DNA of 32,794 nucleotides from Candidatus Cloacimonadota bacterium (lineage in GTDB: Bacteria > Cloacimonadota > Cloacimonadia > Cloacimonadales > TCS61), in assembly GCA_021108315.1 (NCBI GenBank), contig JAIORE010000380.1, positions 1 through 32,794 on the forward strand, in the 5' to 3' direction. Each line of letters opens with the position of its first letter. The first letter of the stretch is position 1. The notes under the pieces were generated by a model. That model was not told the origin of the DNA and made no database searches. It saw only the letters and a program-made list of their open reading frames with translations. Positions 1-8,338 of this stretch are shown piece by piece. The position numbers and the translations under genes were made by a program.

Positions 1-342
1 TGTCGAGATAACTTCCAAAAGGACAGGATGTTATAAAGTTAGGTTAACACCTATGCCCTCAGTCCCTCTCTTTATCTAAAGCGAGGGATGACTTCAGCTT
101 TTCTTCTTCTTGTTTTTCTTATATTCCTTCTCTTGAAATTAAGAGAAGGACAGCAGGATGAGTTCATTGAGGAAAATGTACTTTCCCAAAAATCAAAGTC
201 CCAAAAGCATTTCAGTTAGCTGAATTTCATTTCAAAACCATATAACCATAAAAAAATCAACTTTAAAACAGTCACAAACAAATAGTATTTGACATAAAAT
301 ATAGTTTAAAAAGTTCTGTTGAATAAATTTAGGAGAAAAATT
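1..342. other. Non-coding leader region with two hairpins upstream of the ileS operon
   Basis: I see no gene here. Two inverted repeats are visible. At 63-88, TCCCTC pairs with GAGGGA and CTTTA with TAAAG. At 126-149 there is a perfect 9-bp stem (CCTTCTCTT / AAGAGAAGG) around a 6-base loop. The words GGACAGGATG (20-29) and GGACAGCAGGATG (147-159) recur near them, as in dispersed intergenic repeats. A TTGACA box lies at 289-294, but I cannot find a convincing -10 box at the right distance. There is no T-box signature such as the conserved AGGGTGG element, so I cannot claim tRNA-Ile control of the downstream synthetase. Confidence 0.5.
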
Positions 343-612
343 ATGTATAGATTACCAGATGAACATTTAGAAAAAGTGAGAGATTTTGCGGTCAATAACA
401 GGATAAAGAAAAAATGTAAAACCTGTTATGATCGCGGTTATATTGGTGTTACCGAAGAAAATTTATTGGTTCCCTGCGTTAAATGTGTTGATATGGAAAA
501 AGTAGAAAAACTATGGAAAGATTATGTAAAATCTGTTCCTGAATTGTTTGAACATTTTAAGGAATTATTTGAAGAAGATAAAGAAAAAGAGAAAGAAGAT
601 AAAGCAGAATAG
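343..612 (+). CDS. Small CxxC/CxxC protein, probable metal-binding, in an operon with ileS
   Basis: I do not recognise the family. The 89-residue product has two cysteine pairs, CKTC and CVKC, about 20 residues apart. The first is followed by YDRGYIG, which resembles one arm of a DnaJ-type zinc finger (CxxCxGxG). This suggests a single zinc site. The C-terminal third is strongly charged (EEDKEKEKEDK) and probably helical or disordered. The ATG at 343 follows AGGAGAA (331-337) at normal spacing; a TTG at 319 in the same frame lies upstream of that site and is rejected. The stop is 14 bases before the ileS start, so the two genes are probably co-transcribed. There is no signal peptide, so it should be cytoplasmic. 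Confidence 0.75.
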   Translation: MYRLPDEHLEKVRDFAVNNRIKKKCKTCYDRGYIGVTEENLLVPCVKCVDMEKVEKLWKDYVKSVPELFEHFKELFEEDKEKEKEDKAE

Positions 613-626
613 AAAGGAGATTTTTA

Positions 627-3600
627 ATGTACAAAACATTTGATCCCAAAGAAAAAGTATCCGAAATGGAACAAAGGATAAAAAAATATTGGGAAGATAA
701 TAATATAGCTCAGAAGAGTATAGATATAAGAGAAGGCAAAGAACAATTTATATTTTATGAAGGACCACCCACTGCAAATGGAATGCCGGGAATACATCAC
801 GTGATATCCAGAACTATAAAAGATGCAGTTTGCCGTTATAAAACAATGCAAGGCTTCCAAGTAAAGAGAAAAGCCGGTTGGGATACACACGGCTTGCCTG
901 TAGAGATCGAAGTTGAAAAAAAATTAGGTCTCAAAGACAAAAAGGATATTGTTGAATACGGTTTTGAAAAATTTAACAAAAAATGTCAGTCATCTGTTTT
1001 TTCTTATGAGAAAGAATGGCGGGAAATGACGAAAACTATGGGATATTGGATTGATTTGGAAAATCCTTATATCACTCTTGAAAACGATTATATTGAAACA
1101 GTTTGGTGGATATTGAATGAGTTTTGGAAAAAAGGATTGATCTACAAAGGTCATAAAATAGTTCCTTATTGCCCCAGTTGCGGAACTCCGCTTTCCAGCC
1201 ACGAAGTTGCTCAAGGATATCAAGATACCGAAGATCCGTCTGTATTTGTGAAATTCAAACTTAAAGATGAAGAAAATAGCTACTTTTTGGCTTGGACAAC
1301 TACTCCTTGGACTTTGATCTCCAATGTAGCTTTGGCAGTTCATCCAAATTCAGAATATGTAAAAATTTCACACAACGATGAATTTCTTATCCTTGCCAAA
1401 GCGAGATTAGAAGTGATTGATGGAGATTATGAAATCGTTGAAAAATATCTCGGAAAAGAACTTGAATACAAGGAATATGATCAACTTTTCCCATTTGTGA
1501 TTCCAAAAAAGAAAGCATTTTTTGTTGCTTTGGCAGATTATGTAACAATGGATGATGGAACTGGGATTGTTCATACAGCTCCTGCTTTTGGGCAAGATGA
1601 TTATGCTTTAGGACAAAAATATGATTTTCCGGTAATTCAACCAGTTAATGGAGCAGGAGAATTTACTAAAGAGATAACAAACTGGGCTGGACAATTTGTA
1701 AAAGATGCTGATAAATCTATCATTCGTAATATGAAAGATGAAGGGAAACTGTATAAAAGAATGCAAATAACTCACAGTTATCCTCATTGCTGGCGTTGCA
1801 AAAGTCCACTGATCTACTATGCTCGTTCCAGTTGGTACATCAAAACGAGTGAATATAAAGAGGAGATGATAAAAAATAATCACGAAATTAACTGGTTTCC
1901 ATCTTTTGTAGGCGAGAAAAGATTCGGTGAATGGTTAGAAAATAATATTGATTGGGCAATCTCTAGAAACCGATTTTGGGGAACCCCCTTAAATATATGG
2001 GTTTGTGAAGATTGTAATTATAAAACAGGAATTGGTTCTATCAGTGAATTGCGAGAAAAAGGCAAATTGACTGATGGCTCAGAAGTACCGGATGATATTG
2101 AATTACATAGACCTTATGTGGATGATATTCATCTAAAATGCTCTAAATGTAATGGTACTATGAAACGAACGTCCGAAGTGATTGATTGCTGGTTTGATAG
2201 TGGTGCTATGCCTTTTGCACAATGGCATTATCCTTTTGAAAATAAAGAACGATTTGATACTGAACTTTTCCCGGCAGATTTCATCAGTGAGGGAATAGAT
2301 CAAACGAGAGGTTGGTTTTATTCAATGCTGGCAATTTCTACACTTCTCAAAGGTAAATCATCTTATAAAAATGTGTTGGTTAATGATCTGATTCTTGATA
2401 AAACCGGTTCAAAAATGAGTAAATCCAAAGGAAATAGTGTTGATCCGAAAATACTAATGGAGAAGTTTGGAGCAGATGCAAATCGTTGGTATTTACTCGC
2501 TGTAAGTCCACCTTGGGTTCCCACAAAATTTGATGAAAAAGGTGTAGTTGAGATTATCAATAAATTTATTGGAACGTTGAAAAACGTTTACTCTTTCTAC
2601 ATTACTTATGCAAATATTGATAATTTTGATGCAAAAACATATACTATATCCAATAAAAAGGATTCCGAAATTGATAAATGGATAATTTCAAAACTGAATA
2701 ACCTTATCAAAAATGTGAACCTGAATAATGATGGATACGATCTTACTAAAACTGTACGGGCTATCCAAAGTTTTGTGATTGATGATCTTTCAAATTGGTA
2801 CGTTCGTCGTAGCAGAAGAAGATTTTGGGTGATGGAACTCACAGATGACAAGAAAAATGCTTATCTCACTCTTTATCAAATTTTGGCTGATGTAAGCAGG
2901 CTTATCGCTCCTTTTGCTCCTTTCATTGCTGAGGAAATCTTTACTAACTTAACGTCTAAAGAAAGTGTGCATTTTGAGAAATATCCTACTCCCGATGAAA
3001 CTGTGATTTATCCTGAATTAGAAGAAAAGATGCGCATCGTTATCAATCTTGTTTCTTTGGGAAGGGCAGCTAGAAATAGTTGTCAGATCAAGGTTCGTCA
3101 AACATTGGATTCATTGTATATTCCTGAAAAATATAGAGAAGCAGTTGTGCAAATGGAAGGATTGATCAAAGAAGAGATCAATGTAAAGCAGATCAAATTT
3201 ATCAAAGAGAAAGATAGCTTTGTGCAATATGAGATTAAGCCGAATTTCAAGGTAATGGGTCCAAAATTTGGGAAACACGTAAAACACATCTCTTCTGCAC
3301 TTTTGGCAATGGATGGTTCACACCTTGTAAATTTATTACATCAAGGTAAGGATTATTTCTTGGAAATTGACGGCGGAACTTTCAAAATCACTGAGGAAGA
3401 TATTCAGATAATGATCAAGGATAGAGAGGGTTATGTGTTTGAAGCGGATAAAGAATTTTATGTAGCTTTGAATACAAACTTAACTCCGGAATTGATTCAA
3501 GAAGGCTTTGCACGCGAACTGGTGAACAAAATTCAATTCACTCGAAAAGAAAATAAATTTGAAATTATGGATCGGATAAAGATTTTCTATAATGGTGATG

Positions 3601-3770
3601 CTGAAATTCAAGAAGTTTTCAAGAAGTTTGCAGATTATATCAAAAGTGAAACTTTAGGGAATTGTATCTTCTTGATTGAAACTCACGAGAAAGATATGAC
3701 TGAATGGGATATTAATGGTAAAGATGTATTTTTGGCTGTTGCAAAAGATGCTGGTGACTGTGAAAAGTAG
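627..3770 (+). CDS. ileS: Isoleucyl-tRNA synthetase, IleRS2 type
   Basis: This enzyme charges tRNA-Ile with isoleucine in the cytoplasm and edits valine. The length (1047 residues), the opening Rossmann segment FYEGPPTANG and the C-terminal layout fit the IleRS2 (eukaryote-like, mupirocin-tolerant) type. The KMSKS loop is canonical at residues 596-600. The HIGH signature is altered: residues 55-58 read G-I-H-H. Cysteine pairs at about 182/185 (CPSC) and 388/391 (CWRC), and two more near CEDC and CSKC, probably bind zinc. The WTTTPWTL segment of the editing (CP1) domain and its DDGTGIVHTAPAFG motif are present. An AAAGGAG site precedes the ATG. No second ileS copy is visible here, so this is likely the housekeeping enzyme. 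Confidence 0.97.
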   Translation: MYKTFDPKEKVSEMEQRIKKYWEDNNIAQKSIDIREGKEQFIFYEGPPTANGMPGIHHVISRTIKDAVCRYKTMQGFQVKRKAGWDTHGLPVEIEVEKKLGLKDKKDIVEYGFEKFNKKCQSSVFSYEKEWREMTKTMGYWIDLENPYITLENDYIETVWWILNEFWKKGLIYKGHKIVPYCPSCGTPLSSHEVAQGYQDTEDPSVFVKFKLKDEENSYFLAWTTTPWTLISNVALAVHPNSEYVKISHNDEFLILAKARLEVIDGDYEIVEKYLGKELEYKEYDQLFPFVIPKKKAFFVALADYVTMDDGTGIVHTAPAFGQDDYALGQKYDFPVIQPVNGAGEFTKEITNWAGQFVKDADKSIIRNMKDEGKLYKRMQITHSYPHCWRCKSPLIYYARSSWYIKTSEYKEEMIKNNHEINWFPSFVGEKRFGEWLENNIDWAISRNRFWGTPLNIWVCEDCNYKTGIGSISELREKGKLTDGSEVPDDIELHRPYVDDIHLKCSKCNGTMKRTSEVIDCWFDSGAMPFAQWHYPFENKERFDTELFPADFISEGIDQTRGWFYSMLAISTLLKGKSSYKNVLVNDLILDKTGSKMSKSKGNSVDPKILMEKFGADANRWYLLAVSPPWVPTKFDEKGVVEIINKFIGTLKNVYSFYITYANIDNFDAKTYTISNKKDSEIDKWIISKLNNLIKNVNLNNDGYDLTKTVRAIQSFVIDDLSNWYVRRSRRRFWVMELTDDKKNAYLTLYQILADVSRLIAPFAPFIAEEIFTNLTSKESVHFEKYPTPDETVIYPELEEKMRIVINLVSLGRAARNSCQIKVRQTLDSLYIPEKYREAVVQMEGLIKEEINVKQIKFIKEKDSFVQYEIKPNFKVMGPKFGKHVKHISSALLAMDGSHLVNLLHQGKDYFLEIDGGTFKITEEDIQIMIKDREGYVFEADKEFYVALNTNLTPELIQEGFARELVNKIQFTRKENKFEIMDRIKIFYNGDAEIQEVFKKFADYIKSETLGNCIFLIETHEKDMTEWDINGKDVFLAVAKDAGDCEK

Positions 3771-3787
3771 AGTTGTTTAAATTAAGA

Positions 3788-3840
3788 GTTCACGCAGAGT
3801 TCGCAGAGAATAGAACGCAAAGAACGCAAAGAACGCAGAG
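3788..3840. repeat. CGCAGAG / CGCAAAG dispersed repeat cluster
   Basis: Short near-identical words, CGCAGAG and CGCAAAG, occur about five times in tandem-like succession just after ileS. The same words recur in other gaps of this window (7220-7245 inverted, 15971-15995 inverted, 25801-25830, 26683-26712). Function unknown. Confidence 0.75.
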
Positions 3841-3855
3841 AAAAAATAGTTAAAA

Positions 3856-3886
3856 CTCGTTCCCAAGCTTCAGCTTGGGAATGAAC
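3856..3886. repeat. GTTCCCAAGCTT palindromic repeat
   Basis: TTCCCAAGCT pairs with AGCTTGGGAA to form a hairpin between the convergent ileS and aminotransferase genes. A related palindrome lies at 3949-3975 and further copies at 15921-15949 and 24415-24444. It may act as a bidirectional terminator or simply be a dispersed element. Confidence 0.75.
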
Positions 3887-3920
3887 TAAAAATTTAAGCC
3901 CCGCTTAGCGATAGACAAAA

Positions 3921-3977
3921 CGAAGCAGGGGCTTCTAAAAGTTATTGTGTTCCCAAGCTGGGGCTTGGGAACAAGAT
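3921..3977. repeat. Compound palindromic repeat (GAAGC/GCTTC plus GTTCCCAAGC/GCTTGGGAAC)
   Basis: Two hairpin words follow one another: GAAGCAGGGGCTTC at about 3922-3935 and GTTCCCAAGC..GCTTGGGAAC at 3949-3973. The same two words in the same order and orientation occur at 24389-24446, so this is one composite repeat unit. The second hairpin lies just past the end of the minus-strand aminotransferase gene. Confidence 0.75.
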
Positions 3978-3994
3978 TTTATCTCTGAAAATAG

Positions 3995-5188
3995 CTATTT
4001 TGTTTCAATATATTTTTTCAATCCTTCTGCAAAGATATTCATTGCTTTTTTCAAATCATCTTCATTCAAAATGTATGCTAACCGAACTTCGTTTTTCCCC
4101 AAACCTTCTGTTGCATAAAATCCTTGAGCTGGAGCAAGCATCACAGTTTCATTATTCACATTAAAATCATCCAACAACCATTTTACAAAATCTTCGGCAT
4201 CTTCGATCGGAAGTTTAGCAATTATATAAAACGCACCTTTGGGCTTTTCACAAATAACTCCCTTAATATTGACTAAAGCATCATAAACTAAGTTTCTTCT
4301 CTTATCATATTCTGTTAAAATTGATTTAAAATATTGTTCTTCAATATCTATGGCAGCATTGGCAGCGAGTTGATCAATTGTAGGAGGACAAAGTCGTGCC
4401 TGAGCAAATTTCAAAGTGGCAGCCATCAATTCTTTATTTCGCGAAATAATGCAACCGATTCTAGCTCCACAAGCACTGTAGCGCTTTGAAATACTATCTA
4501 CCATTATTCCCAAATCATCCATTCCGGGCATATCTAAAATGCTGGTATGAGAAAGTCCGTCATAGATAAATTCACGATAGACTTCATCAGAAATTACATA
4601 TAGACTATGTTCTTTGGCAATGCGAGTTACTCTTGAAATATCTTTTCTCTCAAAAACAGCACCGGTAGGATTTCCCGGATTACAGATCATTATCGCTTTT
4701 GTTCTTTCATTAATTTTATCTAATATTTTTTCATCATCGGGAAGTGCAAAACCATCTTCTGCGTAAGTTGTGAGTGGAATGAGCTTTACTCCAGCCATAG
4801 TTGCAAATCCATTGTAATTTGTATAAAATGGTTCAGGGACGATTATTTCATCACCGGGATTGCAAGTTACCATCATTGCAAAAATTATTGCTTCTGAGCC
4901 GGCAGTTGTAACGATAATATCATCAATATTTATTTCGATCTTATGACGGAGATAGTATTTTACCAGATTTTTTCGATAGATTTCCAATCCTTGTGAAGGT
5001 CCATAGGCAAGAACCTTGTCTTCATAATTTGCGTAAACATCTAACATCTCTCGGGGAGTTTCAATATCCGGTTGTCCGATATTCAGATGATAAACCTTTA
5101 AGCCTTTTGCTTTGGCATTGTTCGCATAAGGCATCAATTTTCTGATGGGTGATGCTTGAATTTGAATAGCTCGATTTGATAATTTCAT
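3995..5188 (-). CDS. PLP-dependent class I/II aminotransferase (aspartate aminotransferase-like)
   Basis: This cytoplasmic fold-type I aminotransferase moves an amino group between an amino acid and a 2-oxo acid using pyridoxal phosphate. The 397-residue length is normal. Visible motifs are NPGNPTG at 170-176, DEVY at 201-204, the PLP lysine in SISKRYS (K235) and the phosphate-binding arginine in GARIG (R243). It resembles AspB-like enzymes; the exact substrate cannot be read from sequence. GAGGAAAT precedes the ATG. It starts 7 bases after the DUF374 acyltransferase, so it is the last gene of the lpxB operon, although no metabolic link to lipid A is obvious. Confidence 0.93.
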   Translation of the reverse strand: MKLSNRAIQIQASPIRKLMPYANNAKAKGLKVYHLNIGQPDIETPREMLDVYANYEDKVLAYGPSQGLEIYRKNLVKYYLRHKIEINIDDIIVTTAGSEAIIFAMMVTCNPGDEIIVPEPFYTNYNGFATMAGVKLIPLTTYAEDGFALPDDEKILDKINERTKAIMICNPGNPTGAVFERKDISRVTRIAKEHSLYVISDEVYREFIYDGLSHTSILDMPGMDDLGIMVDSISKRYSACGARIGCIISRNKELMAATLKFAQARLCPPTIDQLAANAAIDIEEQYFKSILTEYDKRRNLVYDALVNIKGVICEKPKGAFYIIAKLPIEDAEDFVKWLLDDFNVNNETVMLAPAQGFYATEGLGKNEVRLAYILNEDDLKKAMNIFAEGLKKYIETK

Positions 5189-5195
5189 AATTTCC

Positions 5196-5828
5196 TCACT
5201 TTATTTTATTTATTTTTTCTAAATCTTCCATACTTTTCTGCAATATTTTTTGTTTACTTTCAAAATCTTTTTTGGAGTTTACTGCAATCGGTTCTCCATA
5301 GCGAATATTTATTCTGCTGAATAATTTGGGAAGTCGAAACCGATCCCAAGAATTGAAAACAAATTCACTTTTAATATCTACAGCCACTGGAATTATAGGG
5401 ATTTTTGTAAAATATGCTAATAATATTATCCCTGGTTTAATTTTTCTATCAGGTCCTTTGGGTCCATCTGGAGTTATGGCAAGAGAGTTTTCTTTTGACA
5501 TCTTAATCATCATTTTTATGGCAGAAGAACCACCTCTCGTAGAAGAACCACGAGCTGATTGAAATCCTAAAGCTTCTGCCGGACCAGAGATCAATTCTCC
5601 ATCTTTGGAAGAAGATATCATTATTACTACTCCTTCGTTTCTCCGAAAAAAAAGTAAAGGTATCATATTACGATGCCAGAAGGCATAAATAACATTCCCA
5701 GATGGTATTTCTCCGAAAACTCTTATCTGCAAGGTTTGTCCAAGTACATAAATAAAAAAGGCTCCGATATATTTTTCAAGAAAGAACAATATCTTATTGG
5801 CTGTGTTATTATTTTTAAGTAATTTCAT
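5196..5828 (-). CDS. DUF374 lysophospholipid acyltransferase-like protein
   Basis: This is a membrane-associated acyltransferase of the DUF374 branch of the LPLAT superfamily. Members of this superfamily transfer acyl chains to lipids, and DUF374 proteins are often encoded beside lipid A genes. Motifs are WHRNM with the family histidine at 52, SSSKDGE at 72-78, RGSSTRGG at 93-100 and TPDGPKGP at 119-126. The length (210 residues) is typical. The N-terminal part (about 12-35) is hydrophobic and probably anchors it to the inner membrane. Its ATG lies one base after the lpxB stop, which indicates translational coupling. I infer a role in outer-membrane lipid acylation; the acceptor is unknown. 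Confidence 0.9.
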   Translation of the reverse strand: MKLLKNNNTANKILFFLEKYIGAFFIYVLGQTLQIRVFGEIPSGNVIYAFWHRNMIPLLFFRRNEGVVIMISSSKDGELISGPAEALGFQSARGSSTRGGSSAIKMMIKMSKENSLAITPDGPKGPDRKIKPGIILLAYFTKIPIIPVAVDIKSEFVFNSWDRFRLPKLFSRINIRYGEPIAVNSKKDFESKQKILQKSMEDLEKINKIK

Positions 5829-5829
5829 A

Positions 5830-6945
5830 TTATTGTATCAACTGCCGGATAATTTTTGCAGTCTCGTGAGAGGCTTTTTTATTTCCTAGAACTGAAGCTA
5901 ATCCTTTTAACTTATTCTTAATTTTCAAATATTCGTCCTGATCATTCAAAAAATGTAGAATTGTTTTACTAATATTATGAGGATTTACATCTTTCTGAAT
6001 AAATTCAGGGAGAATATCATCATCCAATATTATATTTGGTAAGCCAATTCGTTTGATTTTGATAATCCTTTTTCCAATTTCATAAGAGAGAGGATTTACT
6101 TTGTAAACTATGATAAAGGGAGTTCCTAAAAAAGCTGTCTCAATAGTAGCAGTACCGCTGGTAACTGATAGAAAGTCACAATGTTTCATAATCTCGTAAT
6201 TATTACCTTTGATCAAATGAAAATTTGCTTTGGTAAATTCCGGATAAACAAAAAAAGAAATATCAGCACTATCAGCTTGAGAAAAGATAAATTCAAATTT
6301 GTTGTCATCCATTAGAGATGCTGATCTAAGGAATATTGGCAGGATTTTTCCAATCTCAGTTTTGCGACTACCGGGTAAAAAACCTATCCATTTTTTATTC
6401 AAATCCAATGAATACTTATCAGCAAATTCTTCTCTACTAAATTGCACTTCGATCTCTTCAGCAATGGGATGTCCAACATAAGTGGAATTTATTTGTTTGG
6501 CTTTAAAATACTGCTCTTCAAAAAGCAGAATATGGCAAATATGATCTGTAAATCGTTTGAGCTTGATCAGGCGTTTCTTTTTCCAAGCCCAGAATTGGGG
6601 TGCGATATAATAGAGAACTTTGAATCCCATTTTCTTTGCTTTTTCTGCAACACGCATATTCAAGCCGGGGTAATCTATCAAAATTACCAAATCAGGTTTA
6701 GTCTCAATAATTGCTTGTATAATTTTCTTTTCTGCATTGAGGAAAAAAGGAAGATGCTTAAGAACTTCTATAAATCCCATTACAGAAAAATTCTCAAATG
6801 GTAAAATTGGATTTAATCCTTCATTCTGCATCAACTTGCCACCAATTCCAAAATGATAGATATTTTTATCAGATAACTCTTTTAAAACATAAGAAGCGTG
6901 CAGATCACCGGAAGGTTCACCGGATAGCCAGAATATTTTTTTCAT
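5830..6945 (-). CDS. lpxB: Lipid-A-disaccharide synthase
   Basis: LpxB joins UDP-2,3-diacylglucosamine to lipid X to make the beta-1,6 disaccharide core of lipid A at the inner face of the inner membrane. The 371-residue length is normal for the GT19 family. Motifs are SGEPSGD at 8-14, DYPGLN at 91-96, PQFWAW at 116-121, a VGHP segment and LPGSRKTEI in the nucleotide-binding half. The start is preceded by AGGATA at suitable distance. It opens a three-gene minus-strand operon with DUF374 and the aminotransferase. Its presence implies a lipopolysaccharide-bearing outer membrane. Confidence 0.95.
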   Translation of the reverse strand: MKKIFWLSGEPSGDLHASYVLKELSDKNIYHFGIGGKLMQNEGLNPILPFENFSVMGFIEVLKHLPFFLNAEKKIIQAIIETKPDLVILIDYPGLNMRVAEKAKKMGFKVLYYIAPQFWAWKKKRLIKLKRFTDHICHILLFEEQYFKAKQINSTYVGHPIAEEIEVQFSREEFADKYSLDLNKKWIGFLPGSRKTEIGKILPIFLRSASLMDDNKFEFIFSQADSADISFFVYPEFTKANFHLIKGNNYEIMKHCDFLSVTSGTATIETAFLGTPFIIVYKVNPLSYEIGKRIIKIKRIGLPNIILDDDILPEFIQKDVNPHNISKTILHFLNDQDEYLKIKNKLKGLASVLGNKKASHETAKIIRQLIQ

Positions 6946-7261
6946 ATTATCCTAACTCCGGTAGCCTAAAAGAGTATAGCAACGAACAAGACAAACAAAA
7001 CGAACAAAAAATAAGAGTAACCACAGAGAACACAGAGAAAAAGAGGAAGAATACAGATTTTCTTTTTCTGCCACTGATTTACACGGACAAAACAGTAACC
7101 TTTTGACCCCATCCCCAATCCTTTCCCTTCGTAATGGGAAGGGAGCAGTTTTCCCTTACGAAGGGGAGTTAGAGGGGTTTTTCTTTCTTTCATCATTGGA
7201 TATTCCGTATATTTTCCTTTTTGCGTCTCAGCGTCTTTGCGAGAAATTTATCTTCATTTTC
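6946..7261. repeat. Gap built of three dispersed repeat families
   Basis: No gene is supported here. The stretch reads as a chain of short repeats. At 6978-7048 is an element with 26 of 28 starting bases matching, inverted, at 25893-25920, running on into an ACCACAGAG word also shared. At 7106-7179 is a GC-rich unit containing CCCTTCG and ACGAAGGGG words, found inverted at 28155-28220. At 7220-7245 is an inverted CGCAAAGACGC word. Short open frames across it are repeat-derived. Confidence 0.75.
7106..7179 (+). repeat. CCCCATCCC...AGAGGGGTT dispersed repeat, copy 1
   Basis: A roughly 74-base unit starts with ACCCCATCCCC, holds internal CCCTTCGTAATGGGAAGGG and CCCTTACGAAGGGG hairpin words, and ends GGGGAGTTAGAGGGGTT. 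The reverse complement of the same unit lies at 28155-28220, 21 kb away. Confidence 0.85.
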
Positions 7262-7663
7262 TTACACATTCTGAATTATAGTAATAACGTGCCGATGTCT
7301 GGATCCATCAAATTCACAAAAGAAGATTCCTTGCCAAGTTCCTAAGATCAATTCTTTATCTTGAAAGAAGATATCCTGTGTATTACCTATCAAAGAACTC
7401 TTTATGTGAGCATCAGAATTACCTTCGAGATGACGAAACTCTCTATAGATGGGTGAAATCTTGTTCAGAGAAAAAATAATATCTCCTGGAACTGTAGGAT
7501 CAGCATTTTCATTTATGGTAACAGCAGCAGTAGTATGAGGTACAAATAAAGTGATTTTACCATCGTTTTGGTTTTGATTCCTAATAAGCATTCTAACCTT
7601 AGAGGTAATATCTACCAATTCTTCACGGCGGTGGGTTCTTATTTCAATTTTATTTACATACAT
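7262..7663 (-). CDS. YjbQ / UPF0047 family protein
   Basis: The 133-residue product matches the secondary thiamine-phosphate synthase (YjbQ, UPF0047) family along its whole length. Family blocks are HTTAAVTINENAD at 43-55, HLEGNSDAHIKSS at 78-90, LGTWQ at 108-111 and EFDGSRHR at 117-124. These histidines, aspartates and arginine line the metal site in known structures. Some members have weak thiamine phosphate synthase activity, but the physiological role of the family is not settled. It has no signal peptide. It stands alone between repeat-rich gaps and is read away from the PspC gene. Confidence 0.93.
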   Translation of the reverse strand: MYVNKIEIRTHRREELVDITSKVRMLIRNQNQNDGKITLFVPHTTAAVTINENADPTVPGDIIFSLNKISPIYREFRHLEGNSDAHIKSSLIGNTQDIFFQDKELILGTWQGIFFCEFDGSRHRHVITIIQNV

Positions 7664-7856
7664 TCTTTGCTCCTATCTTCAAAGATTTTTTTCAAGAACA
7701 GAAAATTACAATCTTATGTCAAATTTTATCTTTACAATATTAGGAATATAAACAAGTTTCGTATTAGAAATGGTTTAATAATTCAATAGATAATTCATAG
7801 GAAGAAATATCTGATGAGAAAAGTTTAAAATGAAAAAAATAATTAAGGAGAAAATT

Positions 7857-8264
7857 ATGAAAAAGTTACATTTATCAAACAAAGAAAAAGTTATCGCTGG
7901 TGTATGTGGTGGAATGTATGAAGTTACCGGAATTGATGTTTCAATCATTAGAATCATCTTTGGAGCGTCTTTATTTATCGGCGGGGCAGGTGCAATTGCT
8001 TATATCGTATTAGCAATAATCTTGCCACGTGATGATGAAGGTGAATTCACAATTGTGGATGATGAAAACAAACCGAGGGCAACCAAGATATATCGTAGTT
8101 GGGATAAAAGGATAATTGCCGGAGTTTGCGGCGGACTTTCCGATAGATTCAATTTCGATGTATCTATTATTCGATTGATTTTTATAATTCTAATTATCTC
8201 CGGTGGTATTGGAATTCCATTTTATATTATTCTTTGGTTGGTATTTCCTTTGGAAGAACAGTAG
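7857..8264 (+). CDS. Tandem PspC-domain membrane protein
   Basis: The 135-residue protein contains two PspC domains back to back. The first begins KVIAGVCGGM and the second RIIAGVCGGL; each continues through DVSIIR into a glycine-rich transmembrane helix ending in a proline motif (ILP, VFP). PspC proteins are inner-membrane components of the phage-shock envelope stress response. The two copies look like an internal duplication joined by an acidic linker (DDEGEFTIVDDENK). The ATG at 7857 has AAGGAG at 7845-7850; an in-frame ATG at 7830 lies upstream of that site. No pspA or pspB partner is adjacent. Confidence 0.92.
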   Translation: MKKLHLSNKEKVIAGVCGGMYEVTGIDVSIIRIIFGASLFIGGAGAIAYIVLAIILPRDDEGEFTIVDDENKPRATKIYRSWDKRIIAGVCGGLSDRFNFDVSIIRLIFIILIISGGIGIPFYIILWLVFPLEEQ

Positions 8265-8338
8265 AAAAACTTCAAAGAGAATATTTCAACCGCTGATATT
8301 CGCAGATAAAACAGATAAAGAAAGAATTGGAGACAACA

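Noticed and set aside
1..342. T-box riboswitch upstream of ileS
   Set aside because: I find no T-box consensus and no terminator/antiterminator pair before the operon.
5326..5562. Plus-strand open frame inside the DUF374 gene
   Set aside because: It is the complement of a conserved acyltransferase coding region.
6966..7345. Short frames on both strands in the repeat-rich gap
   Set aside because: They are translations of the dispersed repeats at 6978-7048 and 7106-7179.
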